Source: an uncultured Planctomycetota bacterium (lineage in GTDB: Bacteria; Planctomycetota; Phycisphaerae; SM23-33). Taken from it: 64,000 nt of DNA. The notes under the pieces are model-generated. The model made no database searches, had not been told where the DNA came from, and saw only the letters and a list, made by a program, of their open reading frames with translations. Shown one piece after another: positions 54,862 to 61,173 of the stretch. The number at the start of each line of letters is the position of its first letter. Position 1 is the stretch's first letter. Both the position numbers and the translations under genes were made by a program. The stretch is from positions 1 to 64,000 of the forward strand of contig CAITIS010000075.1 of the NCBI GenBank assembly GCA_903892515.1, written 5' to 3'.

Positions 54862-55567
54862 ACAATTTGGCAGGAAGCTCTGGGTGACGGCCCAGGAACT
54901 CGAAGCTCGCGCTCGAGGCCGGCATGACGTGCGTCTGGCCGGGCATGAGTTTCCGACCCCGGCCGCAGCGGACTTCGCCATGGCCAATGGCGTGGAGATC
55001 AAGAAGGATCAGCCGCTCAAGACGGCCGGGCCGCCTAACGGGGCAGGTGGCACAGCCCTTGGGGGCTGTGCGGGCACAGGCTCGGAAGCCTGTGCCACCG
55101 ATGCCGCGGCGGGTCGTCCGAAGCTCGCCACTTTGCTGCGATTGACGGGCTTGACGGTTCGCCAGGCCGATCGCAATGTCGAGGCCGTGCTGGCCGGGCT
55201 GGCCCGGGATGGCGTCGTGGTCCGTCCCTTCGACGCCGCGGATTGCTCGCTGGCGAATCTGCGGACCATGTGCGCCGCGATTGCCGGCGGCGAGGTTGCC
55301 CGCGGCATCGCCATCGACAAGCACGCAGCCATGGGCATGGTCTATGGGGCCAAGTGCCCGCGCATCCGGCCGGTGCAGGGCGTGGCGATTGCCCCCGTCG
55401 AGGCCGGCATCCGCCAATTCGACGCCAACCTGCTGGTGATCGGCTATGCCGACGTGAGCCAGTTCGAAATGCAGACGATGATTCGCAAGTTCGCCCTGGC
55501 CGCCCGGCCGGCGCGGACGACGTTGATGGAGTCGCTGGAGCAGTTGGAAGGACGCAATCTGTTATGA
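54845..55567 (+). CDS. RpiB/LacA/LacB-like protein of the microcompartment locus
   Basis: A 240-residue protein. Residues ~90-240 follow the ribose-5-phosphate isomerase B / LacAB pattern, with GGEVARGIAIDKHAAMGMVYG, then IRPVQGVAIAPVEAGIRQFDANLLVIGYA. The catalytic cysteine of RpiB is not obvious, so it may be a degenerate isomerase. The N-terminal ~60 residues are unlike RpiB. Residues ~66-86 (GAGGTALGGCAGTGSEACAT) are encoded by a dispersed repeat (55048-55101) read in frame. Overlaps with the BMC-P genes on both sides show tight coupling. Confidence 0.65.
   Translation: MTAGSEQFGRKLWVTAQELEARARGRHDVRLAGHEFPTPAAADFAMANGVEIKKDQPLKTAGPPNGAGGTALGGCAGTGSEACATDAAAGRPKLATLLRLTGLTVRQADRNVEAVLAGLARDGVVVRPFDAADCSLANLRTMCAAIAGGEVARGIAIDKHAAMGMVYGAKCPRIRPVQGVAIAPVEAGIRQFDANLLVIGYADVSQFEMQTMIRKFALAARPARTTLMESLEQLEGRNLL
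55048..55101. repeat. GTGGCACAGCC/GGCTGTG repeat inside coding sequence
   Basis: GGCACAGCCCTTGGGGGCTG and GGCACAGGCTCGGAAGCCTG, adjacent hairpins, the whole flanked by GGTGGCACAG and CTGTGCCACC. It is read in frame in the RpiB-like gene. Confidence 0.8.
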
Positions 55568-55866
55568 GAATCGCCCGGGTCATAGGCAAGATCACCTTGA
55601 ACAACCGTGTGGCCGAACTGCCACCGGCGCGGTACCTGATCGTCCGGCCATACAGCCGGGCGACGCTGGCGGAGCAGAATGCCGGCAACGAGGAAACGCT
55701 GGTGGCGTACGACGATCTGTCGGCCCGCGAGGGCGACCTGATCGGACTGGTGGAAGGTCGCGAGGCCGCCGCGCCGTTTCATCCGGCCAAGGTGCCGTAC
55801 GACTGCTACAACGCGGCCATCCTGGATGACCTGGACTTTCAACCTCAGTTGCCGTTGCAGGAATAG
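55564..55866 (+). CDS. Microcompartment vertex protein BMC-P (3)
   Basis: A 100-residue EutN/CcmL-like protein starting at ATG 55564, overlapping the previous stop by 4 bases (ATGA). It reads MRIARVIGKITLNNRVAELPPARYLIVRP and GDLIGLVEGREAAAPF; it is the most divergent of the three BMC-P and has a distinct C-terminal extension of ~15 residues. Two bases separate it from the aldolase start. Confidence 0.88.
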   Translation: MRIARVIGKITLNNRVAELPPARYLIVRPYSRATLAEQNAGNEETLVAYDDLSAREGDLIGLVEGREAAAPFHPAKVPYDCYNAAILDDLDFQPQLPLQE

Positions 55867-55868
55867 CC

Positions 55869-56846
55869 ATGCAGAACGAGTGGAAAATCCGCGAAGAAAT
55901 GTGCGACGTCGGTCGCCGCCTGTATGAGAAGAACTACGTCGTCGCCAATGACGGGAACATCTCGGTGCGAATCGGCAAGGGCCGGTTCCTGTGCACGCCC
56001 ACGGGCGTATCCAAGGGCTCGATGAAGCCCGCCGACATCGCCCTGGTGGACGACGAGGGCAAGCAGCTCTCCGGCCCCAAGCCGCGGACCAGCGAGATCA
56101 AGCTGCACCTGCAGATCTATCACGAGATGGCGCACATCAACGCCGTGGTGCACGCCCATCCGCCGCATGCGACGGCCTTCGCCGTGGCGGGCATCGAGCC
56201 GCCCGCGGGCATCCTGCCGGAGGTGGAAATCTTCCTGGGACAAGTGCCGCTGGCTCGATATGACACCCCCGGCAGCCAGGACTTCGCCGAGACGATCCTG
56301 CCGCACCTGCGCCAGAAGGCCAACACGATCCTGCTGGCCAATCACGGCGCGGTGGCGTGCGACAAGACGCTGGAGCAGGCGTACTTCCACATGGAGACGC
56401 TGGACCAGTACTGCTACATCCTGCTGCTGGCGCGGCAGATGGGGCGGGTGCAGACGCTCAACGAGCCGCAGATCAAGGATCTGCTGGAGATCAAGAAGCG
56501 GCTGGGCATCGAGGACTCGCGTGTGGATGCGGCCGGGCAACTGTGCACGCTGGCCGGGTCGGACGAATTCCTGCGCGGCTTTTCGCAGCGGGCGATTGCC
56601 CAGCACCAAGCCGACGCCAGCGGCTGCGGGCGCGGCAATGGCATCGCCGGCGCGTGCAGCCAGGCCGGCACGGTTCAGCCGATGCCGCGCAGCGAGCATG
56701 CCGCCGCCAGCCAGGCGGGCATTCGGCCGCTGGGGCTGGGCTCTTCCAGCCAGGCCGTGCAGAAGCGCGCCGCCGATGACGAGATGGAGCAACTGACGCA
56801 GGTAATCACCGACCGCATCATTGAGATGATGAGCCAGGAATCGTAA
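55869..56846 (+). CDS. Class II aldolase (L-fuculose/rhamnulose-1-phosphate aldolase type)
   Basis: Zinc-dependent aldolase that should split L-fuculose-1-P or L-rhamnulose-1-P to dihydroxyacetone phosphate and L-lactaldehyde. The 325-residue protein has Glu76 (TSEIKLH), His95 and His97 (VVHAHPP) and His159 (ANHGAV) as catalytic and metal residues. Residues 1-220 form the aldolase. An Ala/Gly/Ser/Gln linker follows (~222-295). The last ~22 residues (DDEMEQLTQVITDRIIEMM) form a C-terminal encapsulation peptide. The neighbours are the vertex protein and a TIM-barrel protein. Confidence 0.93.
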   Translation: MQNEWKIREEMCDVGRRLYEKNYVVANDGNISVRIGKGRFLCTPTGVSKGSMKPADIALVDDEGKQLSGPKPRTSEIKLHLQIYHEMAHINAVVHAHPPHATAFAVAGIEPPAGILPEVEIFLGQVPLARYDTPGSQDFAETILPHLRQKANTILLANHGAVACDKTLEQAYFHMETLDQYCYILLLARQMGRVQTLNEPQIKDLLEIKKRLGIEDSRVDAAGQLCTLAGSDEFLRGFSQRAIAQHQADASGCGRGNGIAGACSQAGTVQPMPRSEHAAASQAGIRPLGLGSSSQAVQKRAADDEMEQLTQVITDRIIEMMSQES

Positions 56847-56847
56847 A

Positions 56848-56984
56848 CATGGGCCAGACGCCCATGCTGCGGTAGGCAGGAATAGCCGTATGCAGGGTGG
56901 GCCGAGCGCCGTCTGGCGAGCCCCACCAGATCGCAGACATTCACGGGCGAGACGCCCGTGACACACATGGGCGAGACGCCCATG
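56848..56984. repeat. Composite repeat between aldolase and TIM-barrel genes
   Basis: GAGAC/CAGAC palindromes at 56848-56866, 56942-56960 and 56966-56984 surround a GCAGGGTGGGCCGAGCGCC...CCCCACC element (~56893-56927). The composite lies between two copies of the 19-base sequence GGTAGGCAGGAATAGCCGT (56871-56889 and 56989-57007). Confidence 0.85.
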
Positions 56985-57008
56985 CCACGGTAGGCAGGAA
57001 TAGCCGTT

Positions 57009-58388
57009 ATGCTGAAGTCACTTGACCGAAAACTTGCCGAGATTCATGCCGACGCCAATAGCCGGGCGTTCATCCTCGCCGACGCCAAGGACGCCGACAT
57101 GGCCTTTGGTGCGGCCGCTCCGGGCAAGAGCCCCGAGAGCTACTCCGGCCAGACGCGCTTCCGCAGCCTGGAAGAGTGGCGCGAAATCATCCGCCAGATC
57201 GTCCGCCAGGAACTCGTGGACATCATGCTCATCTCGGCTTCAAACAACGAGGTCCTGACCATCCGCGAGCGGATCTTCGACGGTTCGCCCGTCACGCCGG
57301 CCGTGCGGGCCAACGACACGACGGACATCCACGTCGCCCGTGGCGCGGTATACCCCAAGCAGCCTTCGCTGCCGTTCCGCACCGCCAGCATCGACCACAT
57401 CCAGCGTGGCCGGCTGGCCAACGATCAGGACGCCGCGGAAGATCGCATCATGGGCGCGAACCTGGGCCTGTACAGCATTACCTTCAATAACGACGCCCAA
57501 CTCGACCGCCACGCCCTGGAGGAGTACGCCAGGTTCCGCATCGAGGCCGAGCGAAAGGGCTTCCGGCATTTCCTGGAAATCTTCGACCCCAACAGCCCGC
57601 GCACGCCGGTTCCGCCGGAGTTGCTGGGCGGTTTCATCAACGACCTGATCGTCCGAACCTTGGCCGGCGTGGCCGAGGCGGGTCGGCCGGTGTTCCTGAA
57701 GATGGTGTATCACGGCCCGCGGTTCATGGAGGAGTTGGTCCGGTACGACCGGCACCTCGTGCCGGGCATCCTGGGCGGCTCGGCCGGCACCACCTACGAC
57801 GCATTCAAGCTGCTGTATGACGCCAAGAAGTACGGCGCGCGGGTGGCGTTGTTTGGCCGAAAGATCAACAACGCCGAGCATCAGCTCTCGTTCGTCCAGT
57901 TCCTGCGCATGATCGCCGATGGCGAGATCGAGCCGGAAGAGGCCGTCAAGGCGTACCACGGCGTGTTGCAGCATCTGGGCATCAAGCCGGCGCGTTCGCT
58001 CAGGGACGACCTGGTCCAGACCGAAGGCGCGTCCAGCTACGGCGGCGGCAGGGCGGTCAGCATGCCCTCACGCGGCGCCGTGCAGTCGGCGGCGTCTGGC
58101 CGCTTTGCGCCCGCACAGAAAGCTCTGCACGCTGCAAAGCCGCAAGCGGCTGGGGAGAACAAGACCGCGGCGGGGCAGCCGGCGGGGCAGACGGCGGTGG
58201 GGCGGGGGGCGGTAGGGCGGGCATTGCCCGCCTCCGTTCCTGGCGAGGCAGGGCGGGCAGGCTTGCCCGCGTCCGCTCCCACTCACGTCGATTACCCCAA
58301 GAAGGAAAATGGCCTGCCCGATTTCGCCAAGATGACTTCTGAACAGCGGCTGGCGTATCACCGCGCCAGGCTTAACGGGCAGGCGTAG
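57009..58388 (+). CDS. TIM-barrel (DeoC/LacD aldolase-like) protein of the microcompartment locus
   Basis: A 459-residue protein. Residues ~65-330 have a TIM-barrel aldolase pattern, with VDIMLISASNNEVL, RHFLEIFDP, GRPVFLKMVYHGP, GILGGSAGTTYDAFKLL and YGARVALFGRKIN. The Lys of VFLKMVYHG is a candidate Schiff-base lysine. A long Ala/Gly/Pro linker (~350-430) contains an in-frame dispersed repeat (58198-58273). The last ~25 residues (GLPDFAKMTSEQRLAYHRAR) form a conserved-looking tail that might target the compartment. It is the last gene of the operon. The reaction is not established. Confidence 0.7.
   Translation: MLKSLDRKLAEIHADANSRAFILADAKDADMAFGAAAPGKSPESYSGQTRFRSLEEWREIIRQIVRQELVDIMLISASNNEVLTIRERIFDGSPVTPAVRANDTTDIHVARGAVYPKQPSLPFRTASIDHIQRGRLANDQDAAEDRIMGANLGLYSITFNNDAQLDRHALEEYARFRIEAERKGFRHFLEIFDPNSPRTPVPPELLGGFINDLIVRTLAGVAEAGRPVFLKMVYHGPRFMEELVRYDRHLVPGILGGSAGTTYDAFKLLYDAKKYGARVALFGRKINNAEHQLSFVQFLRMIADGEIEPEEAVKAYHGVLQHLGIKPARSLRDDLVQTEGASSYGGGRAVSMPSRGAVQSAASGRFAPAQKALHAAKPQAAGENKTAAGQPAGQTAVGRGAVGRALPASVPGEAGRAGLPASAPTHVDYPKKENGLPDFAKMTSEQRLAYHRARLNGQA
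58198..58273. repeat. GGGCGGGCAGGCTTGCCCGC repeats inside coding sequence
   Basis: GTAGGGCGGGCATTGCCCGCC and GGCAGGGCGGGCAGGCTTGCCCGC copies, read in frame in the linker of the TIM-barrel protein. The same element lies outside genes at ~21252 and ~28733. Confidence 0.8.
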
Positions 58389-58805
58389 CAAGCGGGTCTT
58401 TCGTCCAGCGATGAAAGCGCGAACCTGTAGGGTGGGCCGAGCGTCGTTTTGCGAGTCCCACCATTTCGCTGGGTGCCGTGGCCGCGGCGTCCAGCGGCCA
58501 CGTTGCCAGAACACTCGGCTATCTGTTCTTGACGAATCGTCGCATAGGTAGAGCCGCCAGACAACGCGGCTCAACCTATGGCACCCGCCCGTGGCCCGGT
58601 GGTAGCAATGTTCATTCGCTGTCCGGTGGGACTCGTCGCAAGAAGACGCTCCTCGGCCCACCCTACATGACTGGCGCAGGTGCCTTCGCCGAGTGACACG
58701 GGCGTCTCGCCCGTGCGTGTCACGGCCGTCTCGGCCGTGAGTCGTTCGGATTCATGGGTGAGACGCCCATGTTACGCATGGCCGAGACGCCCATGTCACA
58801 CCGAC
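58389..58805. repeat. Repeat-rich region at the end of the microcompartment operon
   Basis: GTAGGGTGGGCCGAGCGTC...GTCCCACC at ~58428-58462 and its inverted copy GGTGGGACTCG...CTCGGCCCACCCTAC at ~58625-58666 enclose about 160 bases without a gene. Four palindromes, two with GTCTC and two with GAGAC loops, follow at ~58684-58797. No simple terminator for the operon is visible. Confidence 0.7.
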
Positions 58806-60239
58806 CTACTCCGTCTTTCGCTCCAGCAGTTCGCCGAAGCGTTTGTTGATCGCCAGGGCCGGGTCCATCGGCACGGCTGCGGGGATGCAGTTCTTGGGGA
58901 TGGTGATGGCCGGGCGGGGCGTGATCGACTTGCCCTTGAACTGCGGCAGCCACGCTCGCTCGGCTTCGAGCATCTCGCTGCACATCTCGCGGATTTCCTT
59001 GAGCGTGCATACTGCCGAAGTCAGCGGGTCCATCGCCACGGCATGCACGACGTGCTCGGTGTCGCCCAGCAGGGCGGCCTGGCCGGCGAGGATCTGCACG
59101 TTCACGTTGGTCATGCACGCGGCCGCACATTGCGGCGGCAGGGCGCCCACCCGCATCGGGTGCAGGCCGTTGTCGTCGGCGAAGGTCGGCACTTCCACGC
59201 AGCAGCCGTCGGGCAGGTTCGTGATGTAGCCGTCGTTGCGAACGTTGCCCATGAAGCGGAAGGGTTGGCCCGTCACCACGCCTTCCATGATGTACGAGCA
59301 ATATTCCTGGCTGCGATTCTGGATCTTGCTGCTTTCAAACTCCAGCGGGTCGTGGGCCTTGTACTTCTCGGCCAGCATCTTGCCGTACTTGTAATAGGCC
59401 CCGCTCTCGCCGCCGAAACTCGGCTCGTCGCAGTACAGTTCCAGGGCCTTCTTGTTCTTGCGGAACCACGGCACGTATTCGCTCAGGTGGCCGGTGCTTT
59501 CGGTCATGAAGTAGCCAAAGTGGCGGAAGACCTCGCCGCGGACCTTCTCGTTCTTGTAGTACTCGGGCTTCTCGAACAAGTCGCGCAGCATCGGGTAGAG
59601 GTCTCTGCCCTTGTGACGCAGCGACAGGAACCAGTCCATGTGATTGATGCCGCCGCACTCGTACGAGATCTCGCTCTTGGGCACGTTGCAGTAGCCGGCG
59701 ATCAGGTCCAGCGTCGTCTGCACGCCGTGGCACAGGCCCACGAAACTGACGTCGGTGGCCTGGCCCAGCGCCAGGCAACAGCCGGCCATGGGGTTGGCGT
59801 ATTGCAGCATGATGGCGCCGGGCTTGGCCAGGGCCTTCATGTCGCGGGCGATGTCGATGAGCACGGGAATCGTCCGCAGGCCGCGGAACACGCCGCCCGG
59901 TCCCAGGCTGTCGCCGATGCACTGATCGACGCCGTATTTCAGCGGGATTTCGTAATCGTGGCCAAAGGCTTCAAAGCCGCCGACCTGGATCATGACGATC
60001 ACGAAGTCGGCGTTCTTGATGGCTTCCTGGCGATTGGTGGTGGCCCAGACCTTGGCCTTTAAGCCATTGTCGCGGACCATGCGCTGGCCGAAGGCCTCCA
60101 TGCGGCGGAGCTTGCTTTCGGTGGGGCTCATGAGGGCGAATTCACTGTCGGCCAGGGCGGGCGTGGCCATGATGTCGCTCATGAGGGTCTTGCAGAATAC
60201 CACGCTGCCGGCGCCGATCATCGCGATTTTTCGTGACAT
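58806..60239 (-). CDS. Glycoside hydrolase family 4 (alpha-galactosidase/alpha-glucosidase type)
   Basis: NAD- and Mn-dependent glycosidase of family 4. The 477-residue protein begins KIAMIGAGSVVF with the nucleotide fold. The metal site is Cys170-His171 in GLCHGV, with Asn197-His198 in GGINHMDW; CHGV is typical of the alpha-galactosidase/alpha-glucosidase branch. ATG 60239 follows CAGGAGAGAGAG; the frame extends to 60329 in repeat sequence. It converges on the microcompartment operon from the other strand. The substrate cannot be fixed from sequence. Confidence 0.93.
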   Translation of the reverse strand: MSRKIAMIGAGSVVFCKTLMSDIMATPALADSEFALMSPTESKLRRMEAFGQRMVRDNGLKAKVWATTNRQEAIKNADFVIVMIQVGGFEAFGHDYEIPLKYGVDQCIGDSLGPGGVFRGLRTIPVLIDIARDMKALAKPGAIMLQYANPMAGCCLALGQATDVSFVGLCHGVQTTLDLIAGYCNVPKSEISYECGGINHMDWFLSLRHKGRDLYPMLRDLFEKPEYYKNEKVRGEVFRHFGYFMTESTGHLSEYVPWFRKNKKALELYCDEPSFGGESGAYYKYGKMLAEKYKAHDPLEFESSKIQNRSQEYCSYIMEGVVTGQPFRFMGNVRNDGYITNLPDGCCVEVPTFADDNGLHPMRVGALPPQCAAACMTNVNVQILAGQAALLGDTEHVVHAVAMDPLTSAVCTLKEIREMCSEMLEAERAWLPQFKGKSITPRPAITIPKNCIPAAVPMDPALAINKRFGELLERKTE

Positions 60240-60474
60240 CTCTCTCTCCTGAGTTGGAAGAAGAATGGCCGCACCGGGCCGACACTGTGGGAGAAAGCGT
60301 ACCAACAACTTCGCCGCAATCACGCGCAAAATTGTGCGAAACGGAGAACTGGTTTCATAACCGTGGTACGCCCGCCCTCGGGTGTCAAACCGATCGAGAG
60401 GCCGTCGCTATGGCCGCAAAAGCCACAGCCGAGGGCGGCTGTGCCACGGTTCGAGTTGGCGGCTCTGGGAAAGG
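60240..60474. other. Intergenic region with one CACAGCC/GGCTGTG repeat
   Basis: A spacer of 235 bases between the PEP-CTERM gene and the GH4 gene. CCACAGCCGAGGGCGGCTGTGCCACGG at ~60423-60448 is a near-perfect copy of the GTGGCACAGCC family, the same as at 40.6 kb. I see no gene. Confidence 0.6.
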
Positions 60475-61029
60475 CTACGGGCGGCAGGGCTTCGGGCGGC
60501 GTCTGCGAATCAGTGCAGGCAGAACGCCCAGGAGCAGCATCGTCAAGCTCAGCGGTTCAGGGATGTATTCGACCTGGAAGACCAGGTTCTGAAGCGAATC
60601 GACGGATGGCGGGGGAATCGAGGAGTCATTGAGCGAGGCTGGGTAAAGCCCCGGGCTTTCCAGGCCACGGTTTGCGTCTGGCCAAGGGCTAGAAGGCATC
60701 ATCGCCAAGGCTGGTGGCCGGGTCGCCAGAAAACCGCTCATGGGGCTGTGCAGGGCGTCCGAACCGACGCCGATGATTCTGGTGCCGAGCGAGGAGTATC
60801 CGTCACTCGCCCAAGCAGGCAAAGCCGGTGGCCAAACCACGCCAGGCGCCGACTCAATGCGGAGCGGATTGTGATCCACGCCGCCCCAAGCGGCAGACAA
60901 ATTGGGATAAGCCGACACCGTAACCGTGTTGGCCGAGAGCTGCACACAGATCACCAGCAGGGCACACAAGACTATGGCAGCGCGACGCAAGACAAAGCAC
61001 CTCAATCCAAGCGCACCCTCACACGGCAC
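60475..61029 (-). CDS. PEP-CTERM sorted exported protein
   Basis: A 184-residue protein with an N-terminal signal segment (AAIVLCALLVICVQLSA). Its C-terminal sorting signal is IPEPLSLTMLLLGVLPALIRRRRP, read as PEP motif, membrane helix and Arg cluster (given in parts). Exosortase cleaves such proteins in strains that make exopolysaccharide. The mature part is short and Pro/Ser-rich with no known domain. The start is GTG 61029; a later start at a Leu codon nearer the signal is possible. An exosortase gene is not in the window. Confidence 0.75.
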   Translation of the reverse strand: MPCEGALGLRCFVLRRAAIVLCALLVICVQLSANTVTVSAYPNLSAAWGGVDHNPLRIESAPGVVWPPALPAWASDGYSSLGTRIIGVGSDALHSPMSGFLATRPPALAMMPSSPWPDANRGLESPGLYPASLNDSSIPPPSVDSLQNLVFQVEYIPEPLSLTMLLLGVLPALIRRRRPKPCRP

Positions 61030-61114
61030 GCATTCTCGATGAGCGACTCTCCTCTGGGCGGCGAAGGACTATATCTAGTACGTCCTTTGGCCACGGGCGG
61101 TTGCGTGCTGGCAC

Positions 61115-61145
61115 AAAAAGAAGCGGCGGCCACAAGGGCCGCCGC
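61115..61145 (-). terminator. Intrinsic terminator of the exported paralogue 1
   Basis: On the minus strand GCGGCGGCC (61145-61137) and GGCCGCCGC (61131-61123) form a perfect 9-bp stem with a 5-base loop followed by TTCTTTTT (61122-61115). Confidence 0.88.
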
Positions 61146-61173
61146 CTGAAAAGCGAACGCAAAACGGGAACGT

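Noticed and set aside
48263-58388. Glycyl-radical or B12-dependent diol dehydratase microcompartment
   Set aside because: No dehydratase, activase or reactivase gene is present; the aldolase makes the aldehyde source clear.
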